This document shows, piece after piece, positions 8,863 through 18,017 of a DNA stretch of 64,000 bases. The DNA is taken from positions 45,438-109,437 of the forward strand of contig JAEPPZ010000005.1 in the NCBI GenBank assembly GCA_017640785.1, read 5' to 3'. The notes beneath the pieces are model-generated. The model was not told the DNA's origin. It did not search any database and saw nothing but the letters and a program-made list of their open reading frames with translations. Each line of letters opens with the position of its first letter. The first letter of the stretch is position 1. Position numbers and translations under genes: made by a program. The DNA comes from Balneola sp. GTDB lineage: Bacteria; Bacteroidota; Rhodothermia; Balneolales; Balneolaceae.

Positions 8863-9294
8863 CTAGATCTTCTTAAAAGGGCAATACTCTGCTATATTTC
8901 TTTCGGTTTCGTAGAGCTTGACACTATAAAGTACTCCTCCTTCCGAAGAAGCTTCTTCTACTTCTTCTTTTAGCTCGTTATAAAATGCTTTAACCAGGTT
9001 TTCCGAACTTGGTAAGATTCCGTCCAAAAAAGGGACATCCAGATTCAGATTTTTGTGGTCGCAAGGTTCCACTATTTTTTCCTCTATGATCTGCTTTAAA
9101 TCCGAAAGATCAATTATAAAACCGGTTTCAGGATTTGGCTCTCCTGCTACTGTTACTTCCATAACATAATTATGTCCATGCCAGTTTGGATGATTGCACT
9201 TTCCAAAGGTCTTTTTGTTCCACTCATCACTTTTGGATGGATTATGCAACCGATGTGCAGCGTTAAAATGTGTTTTTCTTGTTACAAGTACCAA
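8863..9294 (-). CDS. queD: 6-carboxytetrahydropterin synthase (QueD/PTPS family)
   Basis: A 143-residue enzyme of the 6-pyruvoyl-tetrahydropterin synthase fold. It converts dihydroneopterin triphosphate to 6-carboxytetrahydropterin in the queuosine/7-deazaguanine pathway. The zinc histidines are H14 (FNAAHRL) plus H39 and H41 (NWHGHNY), and the catalytic cysteine is C33 (GKCNH). The aspartate-histidine pair D79-H80 (EPCDHKNLN) and the glutamate of YETERN complete the site. The start is TTG: an in-frame TAA lies two codons upstream, and no ATG or GTG would preserve the conserved VTRKTHFNAAHR strand. No other queuosine gene is in the window. Confidence 0.9.
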   Translation of the reverse strand: MVLVTRKTHFNAAHRLHNPSKSDEWNKKTFGKCNHPNWHGHNYVMEVTVAGEPNPETGFIIDLSDLKQIIEEKIVEPCDHKNLNLDVPFLDGILPSSENLVKAFYNELKEEVEEASSEGGVLYSVKLYETERNIAEYCPFKKI

Positions 9295-9402
9295 AACTTA
9301 CCCTTTTTTGATTTACTCACTTAACCGAATAGTAAGAACTTCGGTTCCCGAATTATATAGCTAATAAAAGAAATTTACGGTATGAATCAGAAAAGTAATG
9401 AC

Positions 9403-9436
9403 AAAAAAAGAGAGCCCCGGTTTCATCAGAGCTCTC
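9403..9436 (-). terminator. intrinsic terminator of the beta-helix lipoprotein gene
   Basis: Read on the minus strand: GAGAGC, a 15-nt loop, GCTCTC, then seven T. It lies about 65 nt after the lipoprotein stop codon. A second short hairpin (CTCACA/TGTGAG, about 9452-9468) precedes it. Confidence 0.65.
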
Positions 9437-9501
9437 ATGTGATCAGCACACCTCACAATTTCTGTGAGACGTAATATGTAGAGTTAGCTACAAACTCTAA
9501 T

Positions 9502-10794
9502 TTAGTTGTCGTTCCAGCGAACCCAGTTTCCTGTTGCCCAGTTTGTGGAACCGAATGCTCCTATATAAGTAGCACTTGAGTTAAAGAAACTATTACTTGG
9601 AGGAGTTGCACCTGTTACCGGGTTTGCAACTGTATAATCATAAGCAGCAGCATTTGTGAATCCCGGTGCTTGTTCCATTGTTACTGCTCCAAAATCAGTT
9701 GAGTCAGCAGCATTGTTGAAACCTTCATTATTCCAAACAATAGTGTTATCAATAGAAAGGTCGTTAGGGAACATAGCTCTGGTGTCATCTTCGATCTTGA
9801 AGTTCAAGCCATCAAAATCAGTAATGATGAAGTTTTCAAGAGTACCGTTGAATTCTTCTCTTAAACGCATACCGTAGTTTTTATCTTCAGCATCTTTGGT
9901 TGCACCATCTTGCTTCAATCCAACTAAAGTAACATTATAAAGTGTTGGGTTAGTTTCTCCACCTGAACCCAGTGTCTTAACACCATCAGACTCAAAACCA
10001 TTATCTGCTCCGGCAACCTGAACACCCAACCAGAATTGACCATTTCCGTTCCAGCCTTCATCCATATCGAAAGAATCATCATCGTTGAAAGAAGAGATCA
10101 GATATTTTGCGTTTACTGAGCCTCCGAACCACTCAAAACCGTCATCAGTACACTTGTAAACCTGTATGTATTCTAAAGTAGTGCCTGAACCTACTGAATA
10201 AAGACTTAAGCCGTTTAGCTCTGAACCTTCAGCGAAAGAGAAACCTACATATTCAATTCGAACATATTTAAGGATTCCACTGTCATCGTTATTGTTGGTA
10301 CCACCATACTGAATTGCATCAGGAAGACCTTCAACTTCTCCTTTTCCGCCATCGATATTGTTGATCCCTTCTCCGGCCAGCACGATGCCACCCCAGTCGC
10401 CCGGTAGTTTATTATCACGAGCTGAAGTAAATACTATTGGATTGTTTGCAGTTCCTTCAGCAACTAATCTTCCACTAGACTTAGGTGTGTCAAAGTTTTC
10501 CGCATCTGCAGGAAGCGTGATAATTGCTCCTACTTTATCTACATCGTTGTTGTGATAGGTAAAACTTACTTCGACTCCTGCATCAATAGTTAAAGTTACT
10601 CCGGGAAGTACGTAGTATTGTCCGGTTAATTCCTGATCTGTAGACCACCTTGTGTCTTCAGCGATCACAGTGCCGGGTAGAGCTTCATAGATTGCCGGTA
10701 ACTCAGTGTCTTGATCATTGCCGTTATTATCATTACAAGATGCGAATGATAATGCTAAAGCAAACAGAGTTAGAAGCTTAAGATTAGATTTCAT
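9502..10794 (-). CDS. secreted beta-helix-like lipoprotein, TonB-receptor partner
   Basis: A 430-residue protein whose signal ends in SFASC, giving a lipidated cysteine at position 20 followed by a polar Asn/Asp linker. The body has regular turns rich in Gly, Asn and Asp (DWGGIVLAGEG, YGGTNNNDDSG, SFDMDEGWNGNGQFW), in the style of right-handed parallel beta-helix surface proteins of Bacteroidota. The conserved-looking opening YYVLPGVTLTIDAGVEV is seen in relatives. It lies 28 bp downstream of a TonB-dependent receptor on the same strand, so the two probably act as a surface-capture/uptake pair. The ligand is unknown. Its own terminator follows. Confidence 0.7.
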   Translation of the reverse strand: MKSNLKLLTLFALALSFASCNDNNGNDQDTELPAIYEALPGTVIAEDTRWSTDQELTGQYYVLPGVTLTIDAGVEVSFTYHNNDVDKVGAIITLPADAENFDTPKSSGRLVAEGTANNPIVFTSARDNKLPGDWGGIVLAGEGINNIDGGKGEVEGLPDAIQYGGTNNNDDSGILKYVRIEYVGFSFAEGSELNGLSLYSVGSGTTLEYIQVYKCTDDGFEWFGGSVNAKYLISSFNDDDSFDMDEGWNGNGQFWLGVQVAGADNGFESDGVKTLGSGGETNPTLYNVTLVGLKQDGATKDAEDKNYGMRLREEFNGTLENFIITDFDGLNFKIEDDTRAMFPNDLSIDNTIVWNNEGFNNAADSTDFGAVTMEQAPGFTNAAAYDYTVANPVTGATPPSNSFFNSSATYIGAFGSTNWATGNWVRWNDN

Positions 10795-10822
10795 GATTTT
10801 TATATTGTTTTTTTGTTAAGTA

Positions 10823-13522
10823 TTAATTGAATGAATAGTTAAAACTGATTGAGAAACTGGTTCCGATCTCATATTGGTTAGTAATGATATCACCTTGTTG
10901 GAATACCACATTGTCACCCAAAATATTTTCTACACTTGCATTAACTGATGCATTACCGAAGTTTTTAGTAAAACTCAGATCCAGCTTATTAAAAGATTGC
11001 TCATACTCGTCATCAGGTTGTTCGTTATTTCCTACAGCAGAAATACGATCTCCAAACTTGTTGAATGACAGAGTCATTTCTGAATCAATTGCGGCAAAAA
11101 AGTAGAATGCATTCATATTAAGTGTGTATGGAGATTGCCCGTACATTGGTCTCTCTGCATTCGCCTGACGGCCTTCAAACTCTCCATCAGAATATTCAAC
11201 AGCTGAAAGGATATAAGAAAAGTTACCACTCAGTCTCAGTTTCTCAGTGATGTTCTTTCTTCCTTCTAGTTCAACTCCATATAGATCTGCTGATTCTACA
11301 TTATCGTAACGAACTTCATTATTCTGAGTAATTCGATTAAATATCTCGATTGGGTTTTCAAATTTTTTGTAAAACATACTGAAGGCCAATAATTCACCAA
11401 CATTAGGATATGTTTCTAGTCTAAGATCATAGTTATAGATCTTAGTTCGCTGAAGATCAGGATTCCCAAAAACGGTTCTCCCTCCTAGTTCATCCTGAAA
11501 ACTAAATTCTGATAGCTCTCTGAATTCAGGGCGAGCTAAAGTGATAGAGAATGCACTTCGTAGATTTGTCTTATCGCTTGGTCTGAATGTTGCATTAAAA
11601 GCAGGTAAGAGATCGATCTCATTAACTAGAACATCACTATTTATAGACTGAGTTGAATTCTCTACTCTCAACCCGGAAACGAAATTCCAGTTACTGCTTG
11701 GCGACCAATTTAAGGAGAAATATCCTGCAGCTAATTCCTGCTCACCATTGTATGAGTCTCTGGAGTTTGTACGCTCTGTAAGTAATAAACTTTCATTTAG
11801 GATATTTTCCGGAGTAAAAATTTCTTCTGGAGAAAGTGTTTTATCTATATCCGGTGCGTCTGAAGAAGGATTTGCATCATAGATCAATTTAAATGATTCA
11901 AAATCTCTGTCTTTGTATAAACCAAATCCTCCAACTTTTACACTTATTTTTTGAACCGGCTTAAACTCATAATCCAGCTTTGCAGAGTAGTTGTTATCAT
12001 TTTGGAAAGAAAAGAAGTGAGAATTGCCTCGGAATGGCAATATTATTTCAAGATCACCGGCATCTGTTCTAACATATTGAGTAGTTCTGCGATCCGGAAG
12101 GTCTCTTACTGCTTTCGAATAAGTTAATGATGCGTCTAGGCTGGATTCCAGAAAATCCGGGAAATACGTTTCGAAAATTAAAGTGCTTGAATAGATCGCT
12201 CTCCTGTCAAACTCTGACAACGTTTGCTTGTTATCATTATCAAAGTTGTAGTATGATCCTTCTACAGTCGAAAACAGATTGTCGGAGGAATTAGAGTACA
12301 AATTCTTGATACCGATCTTTGTTAATTCATTCGGCTTCATAAAAACGTTCAACATTCCATTCAAGCTGGTGTTTTCTTGCCCTGAATTTCTGATGTAATC
12401 AGACCCTAGTAATGTTTCACCGGTATTGTCATTAAAATTGTTGATATACCTTAAAGTCTCATTTGTTCTTGAATCAGTGCTGTATCTATAGCTTAAGTTG
12501 GATACTATACCGATCGGCATCTTGTCCTGATTGAACTGATTGCTGTAACTGAAACCAAATTTTTGACTGGGCAGAGACTGAATATTTTTAGAAGACCAAG
12601 AGTTACTAAGCTGGCCCACTACTTTTCCCGCTTCTTGCGAACTTGTAATTTGACTGTCTTCTATCTCTTTAGGAAGGCTTCTGAAACCATTATCGTATCC
12701 TAAGAAATCAGTTCCACCACCGTTATAACCCAAATAGTTTTTGAAAGTTGAGTTAGTATTGAACCCTGTAGTGTATGAGAAAGAAATGCTTGGATCGTTA
12801 GGAAATTCTTTCGTAATAATTTGTACAGAACCACCTGAAAACTCACCTGACTGATCCGGAGTGTAAGTTTTTTGTACTACAATATTATCAACAATACCGC
12901 TTGAAAGTATATCAACCGGTGCTTCCTTTTTATTCGGATTCGTGGAAGGAATTGGTGAGCCATTCAATTGAACATTACTATATCTGTTACCAAGCCCACG
13001 AACGTAAACGTCCTTACCACCAATTACAGATACTCCTGAAACCCTCTTCATGGCTGAACCCACGTTTCCGTCTGTTGAACGTGAAATCTCTTCAGAAGAA
13101 ATTCCGTCCTGAACTGCTATAGCTTTTCTTTGTATTGAAAGTAGTCCGGCTTCACCACTTTTGATCGCTTCTGCTGTAACTACAACTTCATCGAGGTCTG
13201 CTACATTTGTTTCCAATGCGATGTTGATAGATGTGGATTCACCTTCATAAACCACAATACCCGTAACTGTTTGAGTTGTATACGAAATATAGGATACTGT
13301 TAACGAATACGTTCCTGCTTCTAAATTACGAATTGAGAAATGACCGTCCAGATCGGTAGCTGCCCCTTTTGTAGTTCCGGTTATTCCTACGCTAGCGCCA
13401 ATAATTGTCTCACCATTTTCGGCATCGACAATGGTCCCGGTTATTTGTCCGGTTCCTTGTGCAAAAACTGCAATGGAACATGTCCAGAGCAGTAAGGTTA
13501 AGAAGTGTTTTAAATTTTTCAT
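10823..13522 (-). CDS. TonB-dependent receptor with carboxypeptidase-regulatory-like domain
   Basis: An 899-residue outer-membrane receptor. The ATG chosen gives a signal peptide ending IAVFAQ; an in-frame GTG nine codons earlier is unlikely. Residues of about 23-105 are a CarboxypepD_reg-like Ig domain (GQITGTIVDAENGETIIGA), then a TonB-box-type stretch, then the plug (about 125-245, with YVRGLGNRYSNVQLNGSPIP and SGGSVQIITKEF). The remaining 650 residues are barrel strands ending in SFNYSFN, a typical C-terminal aromatic. It should import a ligand using the proton-motive force through ExbB/ExbD/TonB. It is probably co-transcribed with the lipoprotein downstream. Short direct repeats lie in its upstream region. 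Confidence 0.9.
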   Translation of the reverse strand: MKNLKHFLTLLLWTCSIAVFAQGTGQITGTIVDAENGETIIGASVGITGTTKGAATDLDGHFSIRNLEAGTYSLTVSYISYTTQTVTGIVVYEGESTSINIALETNVADLDEVVVTAEAIKSGEAGLLSIQRKAIAVQDGISSEEISRSTDGNVGSAMKRVSGVSVIGGKDVYVRGLGNRYSNVQLNGSPIPSTNPNKKEAPVDILSSGIVDNIVVQKTYTPDQSGEFSGGSVQIITKEFPNDPSISFSYTTGFNTNSTFKNYLGYNGGGTDFLGYDNGFRSLPKEIEDSQITSSQEAGKVVGQLSNSWSSKNIQSLPSQKFGFSYSNQFNQDKMPIGIVSNLSYRYSTDSRTNETLRYINNFNDNTGETLLGSDYIRNSGQENTSLNGMLNVFMKPNELTKIGIKNLYSNSSDNLFSTVEGSYYNFDNDNKQTLSEFDRRAIYSSTLIFETYFPDFLESSLDASLTYSKAVRDLPDRRTTQYVRTDAGDLEIILPFRGNSHFFSFQNDNNYSAKLDYEFKPVQKISVKVGGFGLYKDRDFESFKLIYDANPSSDAPDIDKTLSPEEIFTPENILNESLLLTERTNSRDSYNGEQELAAGYFSLNWSPSSNWNFVSGLRVENSTQSINSDVLVNEIDLLPAFNATFRPSDKTNLRSAFSITLARPEFRELSEFSFQDELGGRTVFGNPDLQRTKIYNYDLRLETYPNVGELLAFSMFYKKFENPIEIFNRITQNNEVRYDNVESADLYGVELEGRKNITEKLRLSGNFSYILSAVEYSDGEFEGRQANAERPMYGQSPYTLNMNAFYFFAAIDSEMTLSFNKFGDRISAVGNNEQPDDEYEQSFNKLDLSFTKNFGNASVNASVENILGDNVVFQQGDIITNQYEIGTSFSISFNYSFN

Positions 13523-13568
13523 TGTGTGCTGATATTTTATTTTGATCACTCTATTTGGTGATCAAAAA

Positions 13569-13632
13569 ATACCAACAGCACTTTGCTATACTATTACCAA
13601 CAGTTTATGCTTTAATTACCGCTTTATTACCG
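13569..13632. promoter_or_regulatory. direct repeats upstream of the TonB receptor gene
   Basis: Two kinds of tandem repeat lie within 110 nt of the receptor start. TACCAACAG occurs twice, about 26 nt apart. GCTTTAATTACC is followed immediately by GCTTTATTACC. On the minus strand these read CTGTTGGTA and CGGTAAT(T)AAAG. Spacing near one helical turn is what a regulator-binding array would show, but no regulator is known. Confidence 0.3.
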
Positions 13633-13680
13633 GAATGTTAAGAAGCGATTGAAAAGCCAGTAAAAAGCTCCTGAGAGCAA

Positions 13681-15792
13681 TTAATCGGCTTTTTTTTCTG
13701 ATTCCTCTTCTTTTTGATTATCTTTTTTTGAATCAGTTTCTGTTCCATTATTAGAACCTGTTTTTGAATCTTCAGTTTTATCTTCAGAATCAGAATCGGA
13801 TTCAATTACATCATCTACAACTTCAGCATCAGGAGTAGTGTACTCTTCATAAGTAGTTTTTGTATCGAAAGGTCTTTTCCCTATCAATTTCTCAAGATCA
13901 GATTGATAAAGCATTTCTTTTTCCAGCAATTCCTTAGCAAGAATTTCTAGTTCTTTCTTTTTTCCCTGAAGAAGTTTCTTTGTTCTTTGATAAGCTTCAT
14001 CAATGATTTTCTTGACCTCTTCATCAATGATCTGAGCAGTAGACTCAGAATAAGGCTTCTGGAAGTTGTAGTCGCTTTGCTTGGAATCATAAAAAGATAC
14101 ATTTCCGATCTTATCATTCAAGCCATACACAGAAACCATGCTGTAAGCCATCTTTGTAATTCTTTCCAGATCACTTAAGGCTCCTGTAGATATCTTTCCG
14201 AAAACGATCTCTTCTGCGGCTCTACCACCTAAAGTCATGCACATTTCGTCCATTAACTGTTCGGTTTGATGCAGGAATTGTTCTTTAGGTAAATACTGAG
14301 CATAACCTAGTGCAGCCAATCCTCTCGGTACTATAGATACCTTTACTAACGGATTTGCATGTTCCAGATACCAACCTGCTACAGCATGACCTGCTTCATG
14401 ATATGCAACGATCTTTTTCTCTTCAGGAGAAATGATCTTGTTCTTCTTCTCAAGCCCGCCTATCACTCTGTCAATTGCGCTCTCGAAGTCATCCATGTCT
14501 ACCGCCTTTTTATCCTTTCTGGCGGCAATTAAGGCAGCTTCATTACAAACATTAGCGATTTCAGCACCTGCAAAACCCGGTGTCTGCGCGGAAAGCTTCT
14601 TTGACTCAACTTCTTTACTAAGCTTAAGCGGCTTCAAGTGAACTTTAAAAATAGCTTCTCTTCCGTTTTTATCGGGCTTGTCAATACTGATCTGTCTGTC
14701 AAATCTACCAGGACGCAACAATGCGTTATCCAAAACATCAGGTCGGTTGGTAGCCGCAAGAATGATCACACCAGAGTCTGTTGCAAACCCATCCATTTCT
14801 ACAAGCAATGAGTTCAGAGTGTTTTCTCTTTCATCATTTGATCCCGGCATTTGACCTTTACCTCTGGATCTACCAATAGCATCTATCTCATCAATAAAAA
14901 TAATACAAGGTGCTTTTTCTTTCGCTTGCTTGAAAAGATCACGAACTCTGGCAGCTCCTACACCCACAAACATTTCCACAAAATCAGAACCTGACAATGA
15001 GAAAAACGGAACTTCAGCTTCACCTGCTACTGCTTTTGCAAGCAATGTTTTACCTGTTCCCGGAGCTCCAACCAATAGTGCTCCTTTTGGGATCTTACCA
15101 CCAAGTTTTGTGTATTTAGACGGAGACTTTAGAAAATCTACAATTTCTTTTACTTCTTCTTTCGCTTCATCAAGTCCTGCCACATCTTTGAATGTTGTTT
15201 TTGTGTCAGTCTGCTTGTCATAAAGAGAAGCTTTGTTTTTACCGATGTTCAGAACCTGTTGTCCCGGATTCATTCTTCTCAGGATCAACACCCAGAAACC
15301 AATCGCTAATGCGATCATGATCAACCAAACAAAAACTCCGCTGAACCAATCTTCTTCAATAGTTACTTCATATTCTACATCATTGGCATCCAGAACGGGA
15401 CGAATATCATCGCCGCGCAACATTGTAGTTCTGAATCTCAGGTAGGATTCATCTCCCCCCCCCAGATTAAAGCTATTGTTTTCTTCCTGAGCCGGAGCAT
15501 TTACAATTCCTTCAGCAAGGGCTTTTTGAGTGTACTTTCCCTCTATGTATGAACCATTTTTAATGAGTATCTCTTCAACGTACCCATTTTCAACGTGCTC
15601 CAGAAAAATGCTGTATTTGATATTATTGGTTACCTGAACGCCCGAGTAAATAAATTGAGCTACAAGTAGAACTAAAAATATTACTAGAAATCCCCATGTC
15701 GGAAACTTTGGAGTTTTCGGCTTATCCTTTGAATTGGAATCTTTCTCAGGTGCTTTAATTTTCTTTTTTGGAGCGGATTTTTTATCTGCCAT
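13681..15792 (-). CDS. ftsH: ATP-dependent zinc metalloprotease FtsH
   Basis: A 703-residue membrane AAA+ protease for quality control of membrane and cytosolic proteins. Two membrane segments (about 33-51 and 150-171) flank a periplasmic domain. The AAA module has Walker A GAPGTGKT (242-249), Walker B FIDEID (299-304) and the second region of homology with [19 protein letters not shown]. The protease zinc site is HEAGH (465-469). The N-terminal tail is lysine-rich and cytosolic. The C-terminal tail is long, acidic and serine/lysine-rich, which is longer than in E. coli. A nine-G tract (codons near 110-113) interrupts otherwise normal codon use. Confidence 0.97.
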   Translation of the reverse strand: MADKKSAPKKKIKAPEKDSNSKDKPKTPKFPTWGFLVIFLVLLVAQFIYSGVQVTNNIKYSIFLEHVENGYVEEILIKNGSYIEGKYTQKALAEGIVNAPAQEENNSFNLGGGDESYLRFRTTMLRGDDIRPVLDANDVEYEVTIEEDWFSGVFVWLIMIALAIGFWVLILRRMNPGQQVLNIGKNKASLYDKQTDTKTTFKDVAGLDEAKEEVKEIVDFLKSPSKYTKLGGKIPKGALLVGAPGTGKTLLAKAVAGEAEVPFFSLSGSDFVEMFVGVGAARVRDLFKQAKEKAPCIIFIDEIDAIGRSRGKGQMPGSNDERENTLNSLLVEMDGFATDSGVIILAATNRPDVLDNALLRPGRFDRQISIDKPDKNGREAIFKVHLKPLKLSKEVESKKLSAQTPGFAGAEIANVCNEAALIAARKDKKAVDMDDFESAIDRVIGGLEKKNKIISPEEKKIVAYHEAGHAVAGWYLEHANPLVKVSIVPRGLAALGYAQYLPKEQFLHQTEQLMDEMCMTLGGRAAEEIVFGKISTGALSDLERITKMAYSMVSVYGLNDKIGNVSFYDSKQSDYNFQKPYSESTAQIIDEEVKKIIDEAYQRTKKLLQGKKKELEILAKELLEKEMLYQSDLEKLIGKRPFDTKTTYEEYTTPDAEVVDDVIESDSDSEDKTEDSKTGSNNGTETDSKKDNQKEEESEKKAD

Positions 15793-15823
15793 CTAAATGA
15801 TATAAACTGATGTTAGTGAGTCT

Positions 15824-15831
15824 CAAATATA
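15824..15831 (-). promoter_or_regulatory. candidate ftsH promoter -7 box
   Basis: TATATTTG on the minus strand matches the Bacteroidota -7 consensus TAnnTTTG and lies 31 nt upstream of the ftsH ATG. No convincing -33 TTG at the usual spacing was found. Confidence 0.35.
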
Positions 15832-15903
15832 CACATTAAATATATCTTTGAGGGGTCTGCTTATTTAAACTAGGTTAAGTCAAAAAACGTGCCATAGGTT
15901 TTT

Positions 15904-16932
15904 TTATGACAAATCATCAAAAGAAATAACATCTCCTTCTGCTGTTTGCATTTTCATGCCATCTTCTTTGGGAACCATTCGCCCAACTACGGAGAAGTCT
16001 TTGAATTGTTCTACAAATTTCTCCACTTCTTTTTCGGGTAAGGTGAATACTATCTCGAGATCTTCCCCCCCGAACAAAGCATAACGATCTACATCTTCTT
16101 CCATTTCATCTGCTACATGTCGGGTTTCAACGGCAACCGGAATTGCTGCTTGATACAGGTAAGCTCCCAGATCTGACGCTGCGGCAATTTGGCTAACTTC
16201 ATGAACCAAACCCTGAGTTAAATCAATCATAGAAGACGGAACAATACCGTTCTCTTTCAATGCTTCAATGAGATTCTTTCTAGCCGCAGGAACTAACTGA
16301 CGCTTAACTACAAATTCATATTCTGAAAGATCCGGCTGAGCACCTTCGTTACCATGTTGTTCCCAAAATTTCTTTTCCCGCATTAAGATTCTAAGTCCTG
16401 CAATGGCAGCACCCAAGTCGCCCGTCACACAAATAGCATCTCCTTGTTTTGCTCCGGAGCGATAGGTAACACTTTTTCCGTCCACTTCTCCATAAGCCGT
16501 GACCGTAATAACCATATTCGAGTGATTGGCAGTTATATCACCGCCAACAACTTCTACCTCATAATCAAAACCGGCGGAATAAATCCCTTTATAAAGATCA
16601 TCAATCATTTGAGTTGATTGACGATTGGGAACAGCTATATTTATTAAAACGGAAGTTGGGTTTCCATTCATTGCATAAATATCGCTGATAGCTGTGCTCA
16701 CAATTTTATATCCCAAATGATGAAGGGGAGTGTATGTAATGTCAAAATGGACTCCCTCAACAAAAGTGTCAGAGGTGATTAAAGAATGAGTTTTACCATC
16801 TGTTTTCAAAACTGCTGCATCGTCCCCAATACCTTTGATAGTAGATTGATTTGTGTGAGAGTCATAAGCTGTGATCTGTTTTATCAGACCTTCTCTTCCT
16901 ACACTTTGTATACTTTTAAATTCCTGATCCAT
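15904..16932 (-). CDS. thiL: thiamine-monophosphate kinase
   Basis: A 342-residue enzyme that phosphorylates thiamine monophosphate to the active cofactor thiamine pyrophosphate. It has the PurM/SelD-type ATP-binding features: GIGDDAAVL in the N-terminal domain, SDTFVEGVHFD, VSTAISDIYAMNG, VVGGDIT, CVTGDLG and FGGEDLEIVF. A strong ribosome-binding site (AGGAG, 5 nt before the ATG) fixes the start. It begins only about 20 nt after the T tract of the ExbD operon terminator, so it depends on read-through or on a promoter overlapping that terminator. No thiamine riboswitch is seen. Confidence 0.93.
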   Translation of the reverse strand: MDQEFKSIQSVGREGLIKQITAYDSHTNQSTIKGIGDDAAVLKTDGKTHSLITSDTFVEGVHFDITYTPLHHLGYKIVSTAISDIYAMNGNPTSVLINIAVPNRQSTQMIDDLYKGIYSAGFDYEVEVVGGDITANHSNMVITVTAYGEVDGKSVTYRSGAKQGDAICVTGDLGAAIAGLRILMREKKFWEQHGNEGAQPDLSEYEFVVKRQLVPAARKNLIEALKENGIVPSSMIDLTQGLVHEVSQIAAASDLGAYLYQAAIPVAVETRHVADEMEEDVDRYALFGGEDLEIVFTLPEKEVEKFVEQFKDFSVVGRMVPKEDGMKMQTAEGDVISFDDLS

Positions 16933-16952
16933 AATATCTCCTGTCCATTAAA

Positions 16953-16985
16953 TAAAAAAAGGCAACCATGAACTTCATGGATGCC
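16953..16985 (-). terminator. terminator between the ExbB/ExbD operon and thiL
   Basis: On the minus strand, GGCATCCATGAA pairs with TTCATGGTTGCC (one mismatch), followed by a run of seven T. It begins about 20 nt after the last ExbD stop codon and ends about 20 nt before the thiL start. Confidence 0.75.
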
Positions 16986-17006
16986 TCAAATTTGCGTAAA
17001 CCAGAA

Positions 17007-17462
17007 TTAGTTTCTGGTAGCCTCACTTTTAGTAGAATAATTAATTCTAAAAGTACTTGCTTGCTTCAACTCTTCTTGTACATCTGTTAATAGTCCGAAT
17101 TCAGAACTTTCATCCACTCTAAGTGAAACGATCATTCTTTGTTCTTCTAACAATTTATCGTACATGATGGTTCTAATAGCACCAATATCTTCTTGTATTG
17201 AATCGTCGATCTGAACTTTATCATTACCAAGTTTATTATTTGGTAAGCGTTCAGGGCCAATATAGATATAAGAAACTAATCTCTTTTCTTCTATCTTTTC
17301 AATATTAGTAGCTTTTGTTAGATCAATTTTAACCTTCAGAGTTACTTCTCTCAATACAGTGGTAACCATAAAGAAGAAAAGAAGCATAAATACCACATCG
17401 GGCATTGCAGAAGTTGGTACCTCTTGCTTTGTTCCGGCTTGTTTTTTCTTAAAATGTGCCAT
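17007..17462 (-). CDS. ExbD/TolR-family biopolymer transport protein (second copy)
   Basis: A 151-residue ExbD/TolR-type protein: a short basic cytosolic tail, one membrane helix (about 20-38, VVFMLLFFFMVTTVL) with the channel aspartate in SAMPDVVF (D22), then a periplasmic domain with the usual EEQRMIVSLRVDE and FGLLTDVQEELKQA segments. It would transmit proton-motive force to a TonB-like partner. It is last in a four-gene operon with ExbB, a 91-residue membrane protein and another ExbD, 5 bp from the latter. Two different ExbD paralogues in one operon are common in Bacteroidota. Confidence 0.88.
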   Translation of the reverse strand: MAHFKKKQAGTKQEVPTSAMPDVVFMLLFFFMVTTVLREVTLKVKIDLTKATNIEKIEEKRLVSYIYIGPERLPNNKLGNDKVQIDDSIQEDIGAIRTIMYDKLLEEQRMIVSLRVDESSEFGLLTDVQEELKQASTFRINYSTKSEATRN

Positions 17463-17467
17463 TATGT

Positions 17468-18007
17468 TTACTCCGGATCAGGTTCAGCGATTGAAATTTT
17501 CTTAGGATAAATATCATCTACGATATCTTTTTGTTCCTTGTTGAGTTGAGAATAATCTCTACCGAAGTTTTGATTCGCAGCTTCATTTCTAAGTGTAGCA
17601 TACGCGCCAATCACTTCATCCAACATATCAATGTAGATCCTGTATGGTGTTTCACGTACTGTTTTCAATGAAACAATAGCAGCCTGAGGACTAATCGCTA
17701 ACTCTTCACTCGCTTCAGGGTTCTTGATGAACTCAATGAGTTTAGCTTGAACTTCGTCAATTGGAGTTGGCTCGTCATCCATAGTTACCAAACCTGCATT
17801 GTTAACCAGGATCTTCATTAAGTTTCTTTCTTTAATTGGAGGTGGTTCCACCGTAGGATCAAGAGGTGGAGGAAGTACCATTCCGATTCCGGTATCTACG
17901 TTAATGGTAGTAGTAACCAGAAAGAAGATGAGTAAGAGAAAGGCAATATCCGCCATAGACGAACCATTAATCTCAGCACTTTCTCTTTCACGTTTCTTTA
18001 ATAGCAT
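17468..18007 (-). CDS. exbD: ExbD/TolR-family biopolymer transport protein (first copy)
   Basis: A 179-residue protein with one membrane helix (about 19-37, DIAFLLLIFFLVTTTIN). The conserved channel aspartate is in SMADIAF (about D20). A proline-rich linker follows (LPPPLDPTVEPPP), then a periplasmic domain. It is longer than classical ExbD (about 140 aa), with an extra C-terminal segment rich in charged residues (DYSQLNKEQKDIVDDIYP). It lies 10 bp downstream of the 91-residue membrane protein. It probably forms the stator with ExbB and the second ExbD to energise TonB-dependent transport, including the receptor encoded nearby. Confidence 0.88.
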   Translation of the reverse strand: MLLKKRERESAEINGSSMADIAFLLLIFFLVTTTINVDTGIGMVLPPPLDPTVEPPPIKERNLMKILVNNAGLVTMDDEPTPIDEVQAKLIEFIKNPEASEELAISPQAAIVSLKTVRETPYRIYIDMLDEVIGAYATLRNEAANQNFGRDYSQLNKEQKDIVDDIYPKKISIAEPDPE

Positions 18008-18017
18008 AATTGCTTAA

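Noticed and set aside
13681..15792. Frameshift in ftsH at the G tract
   Set aside because: The reading frame continues normally from the periplasmic domain into the AAA module.
16933..17006. Thiamine riboswitch upstream of thiL
   Set aside because: The gap is too short and contains only the ExbD terminator and a ribosome-binding site.
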